A stretch of 64,000 nt of DNA from Raphanus sativus (lineage: Eukaryota; Streptophyta; Magnoliopsida; Brassicales; Brassicaceae), in contig NC_079511.1 of assembly GCF_000801105.2 (NCBI RefSeq), positions 18,747,792 to 18,811,791 on the forward strand, given 5' to 3'. The position numbers were made by a program, and so were the translations under genes. Shown piece after piece: positions 42,516 to 53,049 of this stretch; position 1 is the stretch's first letter, and every line of letters begins with the position of its first letter. The notes under the pieces are model-generated. The model saw only the letters and a list, made by a program, of their open reading frames with translations, did not search any database and was not told where the DNA came from.

Positions 42516-43531
42516 GTACCTAAAAATTCCTGAACTACGTTAGGCTTGATCCCTTGACTGGGTACGTAGGCAACTCCGTCATGAGTGCAGCTCCAACCTC
42601 ATTTCAACACTTTGTTCACCACAACCAAAGGGGGATATGTCTGATTAAAATCACATAGCCCAACCAGCAAGTGTATGATCATTATAATACAACAATTGTA
42701 TGATTACTATGATACCATGTATCCAATTACCAATAAAGCAATTATTCTCGATGTCTCAATTCTTTAACAACACAGGTCCCTGCAAACACGGACCTAGGGT
42801 CCTAAAACCCTTCGGATCAGCTCAGGTCTCCATGAACCTGGACCTAAGGTCTTCAAATCCTTAATAATCTTGAAGGTCTTGAAATCCTTCAAACAAAGTC
42901 AAAACTTGATAAATTAACCTAAGGTCTTAAAAATCCTTAGGAACCACTAAAGATCTTAAAATCCTTCAAACAACGTCAGGTCTCAACGAATCTGGACATA
43001 AGGTCTTTAAATCCTTATCAAATCTCAAAGGTCTTAAAATCCTTATCAAGTCTCAAAGGTCTTGAAATCCTTAAATACAAAGGTCTTAAAATCCTTATCA
43101 AATTTCGAAATGTCTTAAAATCCTAAGCAAGTTCCAGTGGGTCTTAAAATCCCGTAAACAAATTCAGGTTCCCAAGAACCCCCACCTAAGGTGTCTAAGT
43201 TAAACTCAGGTTCCTAAAAACTTTAAGCTAATCTCGATATTCCAAGAATTCCTCTTAAGGAACTAAAAACGACCAAAGTCTTCCAGACTTATCATAAAGC
43301 CCGATTATGATCAAATGTCATATTTTACGACTAAAGCGAAAGACTTGGAACAAAACTAAAAACCAAGTTTCGATAGATAAGAGGTTTAAAGGCCTCCTCA
43401 GGCCGACGAAGGTTCAAAAAACACCTTAACGAACACAAAGGTTTAAAGGCCTCCTCGGGCCATAAGTCTTAAAAACAAAAGAAACAGAAGCCCATTGGGC
43501 AGAAGTTTTGAAACATAAAGAGCATCGGCTC
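42516..43531 (+). repeat. Element C post-pol region with AAGGTCTTAAAATCCTT repeats
   Basis: There is no gene. Just after the stop lies the CTACGT...GGCTTGATCCC...ACGTAG element (42533-42575). From about 42770 to 43170 a degenerate tandem repeat of about 27-32 bp with the core AAGGTCTTAAAATCCTT is repeated a dozen or more times. D has the same array at 58200-58620. The last 350 bp repeat GGCCTCCTC(A/G)GGCC around 43390-43460. Confidence 0.8.
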
Positions 43532-44670
43532 TTAACCTTCCTCGGATCCAGGATCAGCTTCATCATCCTTATCCTTCTCAATAGGATCACCCTCCTTGGC
43601 GGAAGCCTCCACTTCAGCATCCTGGTCGACACCTCCTGGGGTCGTCTCAACTGGGACTAGATCAGGAGATATCGAACCCAAGTTAGAACCGTATTCTCCA
43701 GAAAACGCCGGATTAAACATATTAATCTCAAAAGTACCTGAGCTCTCGGAGAATTGTGGAATGGGGAGCTTGCTGACTGAGAAATCAGAAACTTGAGCCT
43801 TCTCATACGCAGCAGCAGCCTCTGGGATCAAAACCATCAAACGGTGATACTCCTCTTCAGCATTCTCAATCTCCTTAGACAATAGATCCTTCAGAAGTTC
43901 GGTGTTCGCCTGAAGCTCCTGAGCGTAGATCAGGGCATCGGTCTCATCCTTCTTCTTGACAAACTTCTCCTTCACAGAGGTCAGGATCTTGTTGTAGGCA
44001 TCAGCTACCTCCTTCTTACCTTTCCTAACAGCAAGCTTAACTTCATCTTCTTTGTTCCTTTGACTAACCTGAGATGAGGCGATCATCTCTTGAACCTGAC
44101 GCTCAGCTATCCTGCGAACAGCCTCTAACTCATTAATCTTCCTGTTCTTCACCCGAATATCGATAGCCTGACTTTCGAGTTTCCCCTGCTGAGTGTCAGC
44201 CTTCAAACCGAGCCTCCCGACCTCAGCTTCAAGCTCAGAAACTCGAGCACGAGCTAGGTCGAGCTCCATCTTGGTAGTCTTGAATCACTACTAGAAAACT
44301 GCCGGATTCTGAGGGAAATTCCGAGGGACTATGTGTCCGTCGGAATATTCCCACGAAATTCCGAGGAAATTCCGAGGAAACACAATTTTCGTGTTTCCTC
44401 GGAATTTCCTCGGAATTTTCCGAGGAAATTCCGACGGACTGGTAGATCCCTCGGAAATTTCCGAGGAAATTCCGAGGGATAATAGAGCCGTTGATTATTC
44501 CGAGGAAATTCCGACGGCAACGGCTAGTTGGTCGGAATTTCCTGGGAATGTCGTGGGAAATATCGGCAGATTTAATCTATAAATGCAAGCACCCCTCATC
44601 CTCTTCATTCACTACATATCTTCATCCTCTCTCATTCTATTTTGCACACACGAATCTGATTGAAAAAATC

Positions 44671-45198
44671 ATGTCTTCTTATAATTATCATCGCTCTTGG
44701 ATAGATCGACCTCATATGGATCCGAACACGAGATTGCTTACGCCAGAGTTCGAAAATGGTCTAAAGGAATTCATGGGGAAAGCTCTCAACCAACCGGAAG
44801 CTAAATCAGGTATGTTAAGATGTCCTTGTTCTACTTGTAAAAATAGGAAGGTTATAAAACAGTTAGATGTTTGGACTCATCTATATACTCGAGGGTTTAC
44901 ACGGAGTTACAAAATTTGGTATCATCATGGGGAAACTGATTATGAATATGGTAGTACTAGCGAACCTCAACCTGCGGTTAGGTTAGAAGAACCAATTAGA
45001 ATGGACGTAGATTATGGTGTAGGTACTGAGCAGATGGTAAATGATCATTTTAGAGGGGAAGCCGTTGGAGACGAAGCCGTTGTTCACGTCGAAGATGAAC
45101 CAGAGATTGGAGAGTTTCACCAAGATCCAGATTCAGATTCATCTGGTGGTGATGATGGTGACTCGGGTTCAGAGGATGAACCAGAGATTGGAGAGTAG
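44671..45198 (+). pseudogene. TNP2-type transposase N-terminal remnant (transposase-associated domain)
   Basis: The ATG at 44671 follows a TATA box (TATAAAT, 44578-44584). The 175-residue frame begins MSSYNYHRSWIDRPHM and contains the zinc-binding-like RCPCSTCKNRK followed by VWTHLYTRGFTRSYKIWYHH. This is the transposase-associated domain (PF13963) at the N-terminus of CACTA TNP2 proteins. The tail is acidic, with a repeated EDEPEIGE. Full TNP2 has the large transposase domain (PF02992) after it, which is missing. The frame stops at 45196-45198, next to a long T run. I infer an internal deletion. Confidence 0.85.
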
Positions 45199-45229
45199 TA
45201 TAGTTTTTTTTTTTTTTTTTTTTTTTTTT

Positions 45230-46075
45230 TTCAGAATTCCGAGGAAATTCCGAGGATCTTGAGGGTTTCCTCGGAATTTCCTCGGAATTTTACCTTGTAA
45301 AATCAGATTTTAGGGATTTGATTTTAGGGTATAGATTCCTAGGAATTTCCTGGGAAAATTCCCAGGAAATTCCGACGGATATCAGCATTTCGTGGGAAAT
45401 TCCTGGGAATTTTCCCAGGAAATTCCTAGGAATTCAGCATTTCGTCGGAATTTCCTGGGAATTTTCCCAGGAAATTCCTAGGGAATAAGGATTTAGAATC
45501 GAAAACACCAATTTACGGTTCCCAGAAGACTTACGTAAGCCTTAGTAAGTGTCTTCAATTGATTATGGGACAAGACATTGGTGTTGTACCAATTAATGGC
45601 CACTTTTCCGATTGTTGCACCGAGATCCCCAAACAGCAATGCAAGATAAACACTTATACACTTTAATGAACCTAAACGACAATACTTATACTCGATTCAA
45701 TCATTTTGTAATTTGAATGTTTATTTGTCATGTACTATCAATATAAGTCTTGAGAAAACTGCCAAATTGTTCAAGGAACGGTCTAAAGTTTGTAAATCAT
45801 TAATCCGAACCCCTAAACTATGGTTCCTCGGAATTTCCTGGGAATTTTCCCAGGAAATTCTGAGGAACCATAGGATTCCTAGGAATTTCCTGGGAAATTT
45901 CCCAGGAAATTCCGAGGAACCCATAATTCCGAGGGAATTCCGACGGAATTCCTGAATCCCTCGGAATTCCGTCGGAATTCTGGTAAAACCGGTTCGTAAA
46001 CCGAAAATTCCGACAGAATTCCGAGGGTTTCATTTTCCGTCGGAATTTTCGGGGTAAAACCAGATCTGCGGATCT
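45230..46075. repeat. Subterminal-type repeats in the middle of the CACTA element
   Basis: Blocks of AATTCCGAGGAAATTCCGAGG type and TTTCCTGGGAATTTTCCCAG palindromes occur between the two transposon genes. They cover 45230-45490 and 45825-46050, with unrelated sequence between them. Such repeats are expected only near the ends. They suggest insertion or fusion of another CACTA end. Confidence 0.7.
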
Positions 46076-46223
46076 TCTTCCCCATTTCTCTCTTTTCTCT
46101 CTTTTCCCTTGGCGATTTCCGGCTCCTCCTCCTCTCCCTTGGCGATTTCCGGCTCCTCCTCCTCTCCCTCTTGATATTCTGGCTCCCCCTCCACCCCCAC
46201 TCCCCTAATCTCTCCCTCCTCCA

Positions 46224-48077
46224 TGTAAGTTCTCTTCTCCCCCTCTCTTATTAGTTCTAGGTTAGATTTTAGGGAATTTTGTTAGATTTTAGGGAATTTG
46301 AGTAGATTAGGTTTTAATTAGAATTAGGGTTTGATTAGGTTTGATTAGGATTAGGGTTTTGATTAGGATTAGGGTTTTGATTAGGATTAGGGTTTTGATG
46401 TTAAGTTTTGATTAGATTTTAGGGTTTGATTAGGTTTTGATTTTAGATTTGATTAATTTTAGGGTTTCAATTTTTTAGTAATTATTTTGGCTACTTTATA
46501 ATTTATAAAAATTTTATAAGTCATTTAATAATTATTTTAGTTAATTTCAAAATTTTTAAAAATTTAAAAAGTCATTTTATAATTATTTTAGCAAATTTCA
46601 TAATTTATAAATAATTTTAAAAGTCATTTAAAAATTATTTTAGCAAATTTTATAATTTATAAATAATTTTAAAGTCATTTAATATTTTTTTAGATATTTT
46701 GAAATTTATAAATAATTTATAAGTTATTTAATAATTCTTAAGACATTTTTTTAATTTATAAATCATTTTAGCTGTTTTTATAATTTATAAATATATATTT
46801 TAAAAAATAAATTTTATTAATTTTAATTCATTATTTTTAAAAAATTATAGGGATTCTAGTGACCAGAGTGCGAGGGCTCGATCTCGTCGGGCCCCACCGC
46901 GAGGCCGCGCTACTTCGACGACCCCTTCGGATTCTCGGGTTTCGTCTAGCCGGTCTCGGGGTTCGTCATCCTCATCGCAGAGCCCCCGTCCCGCTATGGT
47001 TCAGCATGCGGCTCCTTCTCCCGCTGCGGCCCCTCATCTTCCTCACGACTTCCCAGACATTCCCGAGCCTCATGTCGCTCCAGGAGTGATGACTGTTGCA
47101 CAGCTGGTGCAACAGCCAGGTCGTGACCATCTCCCTTATCTCACTCTGTATCCTAGGGAACCCGGTCAGACTTGGTAAGTGAAAGTTTAATTTTCTTTAT
47201 TTGAAAAATTAGATTCATTTTTAATAAGTTGTTTCCTATGTATTAGGTTCGACCGATCCCATAACGGGATCAGCGCTTGGATCAACAGGATGATGTATTC
47301 CGACCTCAAGAAGGGATACGCAACCTTCACAGTGATGCCGAGGGATGAGCAGGAGCTCTGGTTTCGTCAGTTTGGGTGCTCAGTCTATTCCCACTCTCGC
47401 AGACAAGATGGTAAGTTCAAACTCCTTTTCTTTTTAATTGTAAATTTTTAATTTTTCTGCTTTCTAATGTTTTTTTTGAATTTATGTGTTTTCCTAGGCG
47501 CAAGAAAATGAAGGTGAGCCCGTGGGTGATTTCCCTTTGTACAAGAGGATCCACACCAACAAGACCACGGGCCAGATTGATGACGGTCTTGCGCAGGAGG
47601 TTGTCTCCCTGGTGGACAGTATGACACAAGACGAGGAGGCCCGTCTCTCCCAGATCCAGGCCGATCTCGATCTTGACGCCACATCTACTGAGTCCACTGC
47701 CCTCTCTCAAGTCCGAATCAACGAGCTTCTTGAATCGGTAAGATATTTTGTAAATATCAATTTACTTATTAATTTTAAAATTTTTTTCTATGATTAAGAT
47801 TTTAAATTTTCTTTTTCAGGCGATTCCAAAGAAGAAGGGACGTTTGGTCGGTTTGGGTCGTCGATCCAAATCGGTTCCTCCTACGTCTCAGGTGCCAGTT
47901 GATCCTACTCTGATGGATCAACTGAAGGATAAGGATGAACGCATCCGTCAGTTGGAGGAGAAGATGGCGGCTCAAGAGAGAGCTAGAGAGGCAGACAGGA
48001 GGCGGAGTGAGAAGATGATGGCGGCCTTCATGAGGCAATTCCCGGACCAGAACTTCGACGTCGACGAGGACGAGTAG
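46224..48077 (+). pseudogene. TNP1/Ptta-type CACTA gene (multi-exon, internally deleted)
   Basis: Exons inferred from splice signals: exon 1 ends at 46224 (donor AT/GTAAGT); exon 2 is 46851-47174; exon 3 47247-47410; exon 4 47498-47737; exon 5 47820-48077. Joining exon 1 to 2 completes an ATG split by the first intron, giving MDSSDQSARARSRRAPPRG. A Ser/Arg/Pro-rich N-terminus follows, then WFDRSHNGISAWINRMMYSD. Exon 4 has YKRIHTNKTTGQIDDGLAQE and exon 5 IPKKKGRLVGLGRRSKS plus a coiled coil (QLEEKMAAQERAREADRRRS). This is the plant Ptta/En/Spm family (PF03004). Exons 3 and 4 join out of frame and the middle domain is short, so part of the gene is deleted. Confidence 0.78.
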
Positions 48078-49234
48078 TTCTAACTTTAATTTATGTTTTA
48101 AACTTTATTTTTATTTTCTGTTTTGTATGAATATTACTTTTGAACTATTTATATTATGTTTTTATTTTAATTTTCAATTTAATAATTAATTTTCGAATTT
48201 AATAATTAATTTTCCAATTTAATTAATAAGAAATAAATTAATATTTATTTATTAATATAAATTATATTTTACGAAAATTCCGAGGAACGAAGGCCCTCGG
48301 AAATTTCCGAGGGAAGTGTTCCTCGGAATTTTCCGAGGGAGTCTTCCGTCGGAAAATTCCGAGGAATATTCCCTCGGAAAATTCCGAGGAACAATTTCCT
48401 CGGAATTTTCCGAGGGAATATCCCTCGGAATATTCCGAGGGAGAGTTCCTCGGAATTTTCCGACAGTGTTTTCCGAGGGACATTCCCTCGGAAAATTCCG
48501 AGGGATATTCCGACAATGGGATCACCGTAGGTGTTCCTCGGAATTCCCTCGGAAAAAGTCTCCGTCGGAATTTCGTCACAAATTTCCGAGGGAATTCCGA
48601 CGACTTACGTTATTCCGACGATATTATTCCGACGGATCATTTCCTGGGTTTGTCGTCGGAATACGTGAATTCCGACGACATTCCGAGGATATCTTCCCTG
48701 GGAATCGAGCAGTTTTCTTGTAGTGAATAACTCAGTAGCCTGAGCTAAATCCCCAGCACTGGGAGCACCATTCACGGTCTCCTCGAACCTCAGCTGAGCT
48801 CTGTTGATAGCTCCAGCTAACTAAAAAAAAAACTAAAATTCAGAAAATATCAGCTTAGAGGCAAACCAAAAAGAAAAACAAGAGTACGTACCTGACCCAT
48901 GTGGTGAGCTATCTCAACGTATTCTTCCTTGTTGGTTAGACCATTGATTGAAGGCATGGAACATCCGACCATCTTCATATGCCTCATGATGGTTGCCAAA
49001 CCCCAAGGGTCATCCAAGATCGATCCTGGTTTAGAATGGGTAAAGTTCCAGCCGACGGTCCCTCCCCGCGGAAAACGAGGAGGAAGACCTGGCGGGCCTA
49101 TCTCCCAAATCAGTCGGAGACCTCTTGTTTCTCGGAGGTTCGACCTCAGAGGGATCTCTAGCAGCTTGAGGGTTAACATCAACCGGCGGGATCTCGAGAC
49201 GAGGAACAACATCTTGAGCTCTGGTTTCAACTGG

Positions 49235-50784
49235 TGTTGGGGTCAAAATCGGTCAAGACGAAATCGATGTCCGAAAATCTCGGAAAAACATGAAAAATGT
49301 TAGAGCAACCTCGAGAGACTAATTGTTAATCGAGAAACCTCGGAAAATATTAAGTTTGAGATTAATCGTCTCGAAATCAACTGCTAGAAACATTTCTACA
49401 CAAGGAAAAACCTATGGAAAACTAAAAACGCAAAAAACACGCACACGCCGAAGGAACCGAGCAGCCAACTCCGGACGTGGCCGTGGCCGCCGGGCGGCTA
49501 GCCCCGTGCTGGCCGTGGCCGCCGGCGGCTAGCGCCCATGCTGGCCGTGGCCGCCGGGCGGCTAGCCCCGTGCTGGCCGTGGCCGGCGGCGGCTAGCGCC
49601 CGTGATGGCCGTGGCCGCCGGGCGGCTAGCCCCGTGCTGGCCGTGGCCGCCGGCGGCTAGCGCCCATGCTGGCCGTGGCCGCCGGGCGGCTAGCCCTGTG
49701 CTGGCCGTGGCCGCCGCCGGCTAGCGCCCGTGCTGGCCGTGGCCGCCGCCGGCTAGCGCCCGTGCTGGCCGTGGCCGCCGGGCGGCTAGCCCCGTGCTGG
49801 TCGTGGCCGGCGGCGGCTAGCGCCCGTGCTGGCCGTGGTCGCCGGGCGGCTAGCCCCGTGCTGGCTCGGGATATCGGACGACTAGTCTTCGTGCATAAGT
49901 TCTAGGCCTCCGGGTCGCCAGAAATCCGTGTTTTGCGACTTTCCGAGGTCCCGCAAACAAAACTCCTTTTCCTGCTCCAAGATTCCAAAGAACCCGTAAG
50001 ACGTCAACGGACAGGAAGACTTCGTATAAAACGGTGATGGTTATCTTAAAACACCATGTGCCTCAGCAATGGATCGAAGATCTTCCGAAAGACTCGACAT
50101 CCAAGTAGGAGCATTCTTTTAAAGAAAATCGTAGAAAACAGCGGAAGACCGGAAGACGGCCCGAAAGGGACCAAACCCGATCAAACAGTCCGTTTACGAT
50201 TTTCTAAAAGGATAGATACGACGGTTTACAATTATCTTCACATAACAAGATAAATGTTAAACTTCCGAAAAGATAAATGTCAACTTTCCGAAAAGATAAA
50301 TGTCAACTTTCCCGATAAACGCGAAAGCCGACGAAAATGGAAAAAGTCCAGCCGCGGCGGACTCGGCCCATCAAGAATAGACCGTCATATGGGAGTATAT
50401 AAGCAAAGCTAGGAGCAGAGGAAGGGGGATCCGAAATCAGAAGAAAGAAACCACCCCAGAGCAACTTAGAACTTAGGCGCTTATTTCCTTTTTTAGCGAG
50501 CTGCGACTCAACTAGGTTAGATCTAGGTTTCGAGACTAGCGACGAACGACAGCTCTTGTGGCCGAGATCTCGACCTGTTGTCCAACGCTCTCCGCAGATT
50601 CGGAAATAAGATTCTTTCTTTTTTGCTCTCTTTATTTTACGCATTTATTCCCAAACTAGACTCGTATTAACTTTGTCGTGTGTGGCCCAGCAGATAGCCG
50701 GGATCCTCGGGGAAAACTAGGTCAACTTAGTTTTCCTACGTTTTAACTTAACTAAAATCGACAGTGCGAATTTCGGTTCCCACA
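49235..50784 (+). mobile_element. Solo LTR of the B1 family (1.55 kb)
   Basis: It starts TGTTGGGGTCAAAATCGG and ends GGTTCCCACA, flanked by a perfect 5-bp duplication ACTGG (49230-49234 and 50785-50789). No internal sequence is present, so it is the product of LTR-LTR recombination. It contains the minisatellite 49478-49868 and TATA at 50396-50403. It is clearly diverged from B1 and E LTRs outside the array and lacks the duplicated module, so it is a separate subfamily. Confidence 0.93.
49478..49868 (+). repeat. GC-rich minisatellite in the solo LTR
   Basis: About twelve ~32-bp units are present, with the same alternation of GGGCGGCTAGCCCCGTG and GGCGGCTAGCGCCC forms as in B1. The array is therefore older than the split of the two LTR subfamilies. 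Confidence 0.88.
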
Positions 50785-52279
50785 ACTGGGTTAACATCCC
50801 TGACAGGAACAGAGGACCCATCGTCAAGGACCTCCTTTAGCGAGCTAAGGAAGGTTCCTCCTTGGGTCTTGTCGCTGCCTCGCGAAGCACTGGCAGCTGC
50901 AGCAGGTTTGCTCCTGGAACGGAAAGAAGGCCTCATCTTGGGAACTTGAGTCTTTTCAGTTTCGGAAGTACTAGCTCCAGTCGAAAGATCTTCCACGAAA
51001 GGACCTTCAGAAACTAAACAAAGGAAAGCTTTTTAGTTATCTCTAAAAGCAAATCTAGAAATAAAAATAGATAAGCGAAATCCGAAAAATACCTTCTAAA
51101 TCTTCAGCTGGAATTGGGTCAGGGAACCTGGCGTTGTATTGCTCCGGGAACCTAGCAGATCCAATGCGAGAAATGGTAAAAGACGCCCAAGTATTGGGAC
51201 TTTGATATAGCTTCCGAAAAAGAGCTCTAGACAGCTTATCAGTAAGCTTAGGAGGATCCTCGATATCTGCACAAGAAACCAAGAGTTCAGCAAACAACAA
51301 TAATCCGATATAAGCAAAGCACGTTCCTAAAACTCCTAACCAGTTATATCGGACCAAGTAACCGAGAGAGCACGACCCACAGGAACTGTTGTGGGGTCAA
51401 TCTTGACGTAGAAATATTTCTTCCTCCAATCATCATCACTACCGGAGGACTTAAAAGACTGAGCCTAGGACGACAAGGAAGGTAGTAGGTACCGCTGCCA
51501 CCATCCTTACTAGAGCTCTCCTTGATCGTATAAAGACTCATCAACTCGGTCAGCCCAACAGCGACCCCTTCTTCCTTAGCCCTGGTGATGAAACCATTTA
51601 TCACCCGGATAACAGAGGGACAGAGCTGAGAGAGGGCCAGCTGGTAATGGTCAAGAAGATCTAACAAAAGGTCTGGGAGCGGAAACCGGAGGTGGCATTT
51701 AGAGATATATTTCTCATGAATGCAAAACCAACCCTCCGGGGCTGTTTCAGGGGTTTCGTCGGAGGAACAAACCCTGGCCAACTCCTTTTGACCGTAAGCT
51801 TGAACCATGAGGTTAACGACCTCTTGGATCTTCAATGAAGAAGGCGAGTGAGGTCCCACAGAGGCACTCCCGCCAGAAGCATCTTTCTTCTTCACCCGCT
51901 TGGAGATCCTTCCTGCAATTGAGTCTTTGGCTTCTTTCTTGTCTCTTTTCATTTTCTCACCGATCTCCTGTTTAACCTTCATTAAACGTTTGCCGGAGGC
52001 AGAAATTCCGGTCTCGCCGGAACCTTCTTTCGGAGGATCCATTAAAGAGAGAGGTAAGGAGAATCGAAAGGATTGAAAGGGGAAAAGGTGGAACAAGCTA
52101 ACTAGATCTCTTAGGAACTAAGAACTCTAAGAACTTTGCAAAGGATCAATGGTGAATCGAAGGATGAAAGTAAAAAAAAAAAAAGCAAACGCAGTAAAAT
52201 AAAAGAGTGGAGGAGGAGTTACCTTGAAAACCGAGTGGAGGCATGGAGAATATGGACAGCGGCAGTTAATGCTAGCTAC

Positions 52280-52287
52280 TTTATATC
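52280..52287 (-). promoter_or_regulatory. TATA box for the antisense gene of element C
   Basis: GATATAAA on the minus strand lies about 240 bp upstream of the ATG at 52042, and D has GATATAAA at 61715-61722. Downstream, both have a donor-like CAAG/GTAACTC (C near 52222, D near 61655), suggesting an intron in the 5' UTR. Conservation in two copies supports a dedicated promoter, but transcription is not shown. Confidence 0.55.
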
Positions 52288-52484
52288 TTGTCAAGTCTCG
52301 AGAATCGGAGCGAATATTTCAAAAAACCTCTTTCATCCGAGCCGTTGATTTCATCAAAAGAAATCTAAACCATCAATTCAAGCGAATCATATCTTCGTTG
52401 AATATAGCTAGTAATCATTATCTCAACAGAAAAGATTGAGGTCCAGCGGCTAGGTTAAGCTCCCGAGTAAGAAGTCTTATCTCG

Positions 52485-52499
52485 AAAGCTGGGGGCAAC
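52485..52499 (+). other. Polypurine tract of element C
   Basis: AAAGCTGGGGGCAAC directly precedes the 3' LTR. The identical sequence is at 61920-61934 in D. Confidence 0.8.
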
Positions 52500-53044
52500 T
52501 GTTGGGCCCAAATATGGTCCGCTAGCTGACAATAGAACCAAAGCAAGTATTGGGCCGAGACAAAGCCCAACGCGTATCAGAGACCTGAGCTAAGGTTCAT
52601 TACGGAGCCGGAGGCTGGAAGCTAAGGGCAATCTTCGAAGAGGTCACGATGAAGAGGAAGCTCATATCGTAACAGAAGGAGCGCAGGACCCGGTCAAAGG
52701 GAAGCTGTTACAAATCTCTCAAATCACGGAGGGGATCTCGGGAACCAGTTGGCTACGATCAAGCGGGACCTGAGGCTATTTAAAGAGAAAGCAAGTCAAG
52801 AAAGAAGGGCTATTCAACCTTTATTCATTTTCACGATTATTCATATCAACTCTAAAGCATTTTTGCAATCTTTGTAATCATCAAGAGAAACATCTTTTGT
52901 AACCATTCTTTTACCACATTATCAATACAAATTGAAGTTCATTCAACAAGTTATTACGGGATTCAGCCCGCGTTATCTTTCCCTAACCTTTCCTAAACCG
53001 TAAACCTGATCTAAAAATCTAGGTGGTGAGTTTAATCCCTCACA
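52500..53044 (+). repeat. 3' LTR of element C (545 bp)
   Basis: TGTTGGGCCC to CCCTCACA, followed by the duplication AGAGC (53045-53049) and then D's gag. It aligns base for base with the 5' LTR except for scattered substitutions, small indels and the changed block near 52710-52735. Confidence 0.95.
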
Positions 53045-53049
53045 AGAGC

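Larger units (their letters stand above)
44286..48725 (+). mobile_element. CACTA (En/Spm) DNA transposon, 4.44 kb, non-autonomous
   Basis: The ends are CACTACTAGAAAACTGC and its near-perfect inverted copy (CACTACAAGAAAACTGC read from the right end), with one mismatch in 17. A 3-bp target duplication AAT is present at 44283-44285 and 48726-48728. Subterminal regions (44300-44570 and 48275-48700) are dense in TTCCGAGG/CCTCGGAA repeats in both orientations, as typical of CACTA transposase-binding regions. Inside are a truncated TNP2-type gene and a TNP1/Ptta-type gene with introns. The catalytic transposase domain is absent. It inserted in the coiled-coil exon of C's antisense gene. Confidence 0.95.
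43532..52042 (-). pseudogene. Antisense gene of element C: Transposase_28-like domain plus coiled coil
   Basis: This is a spliced gene opposite to the element. It starts at ATG 52042 (MDPPKEGSGE). Exon 1 has a Lys-rich N-terminus, then the domain PEGWFCIHEKYISKCHLRFP and LPDLLLDLLDHYQLALSQLC, which I recognise as the 'putative gypsy type transposon' family (PF04195); a frameshift lies near 51460. Exon 2 is about 51267-51096, with donor GAAG/GTATTT. Exon 3 is low-complexity Ser/Arg-rich (from 51010) and is interrupted by the solo LTR 49235-50784. Exon 4 is a long coiled coil (ELDLARARVSELEAEVGRLG, then VRKGKKEVADAYNKI) with an acidic end at 43532, interrupted by the CACTA element. The function is unknown. 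It cannot give a normal product now. Confidence 0.85.
35543..53044 (+). mobile_element. Element C: Tat-lineage gypsy retrotransposon with nested CACTA and solo LTR
   Basis: 5' LTR 35543-36082, PBS 36083, gag, protease, RT, two RNase H domains, integrase to 42515, non-coding repeats, antisense gene 52042-43532, polypurine tract 52485-52499, 3' LTR 52500-53044. The perfect target duplication AGAGC shows insertion in D's gag. Without the CACTA element (44286-48725) and the solo LTR (49235-50784) its length is about 11.5 kb. The LTRs differ at a modest number of sites, so the insertion is relatively young. Confidence 0.95.

Noticed and set aside
43596..43796. Plus-strand short frames opposite the antisense genes of C and D
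   Set aside because: They are shadows of the minus-strand coding exons, with no domain of their own.
45205..45232. Long T run as a poly(T) retroposon end
   Set aside because: It sits between a CACTA gene stop and subterminal repeats. A homopolymer of uncertain length is likelier, and there are no target duplications.
46310..46470. Telomere-like repeats (GATTAGGATTAGGGTTTT type)
   Set aside because: They are degenerate, T-rich and inside an intron of the CACTA gene. The plant unit TTTAGGG is not tandemly repeated.
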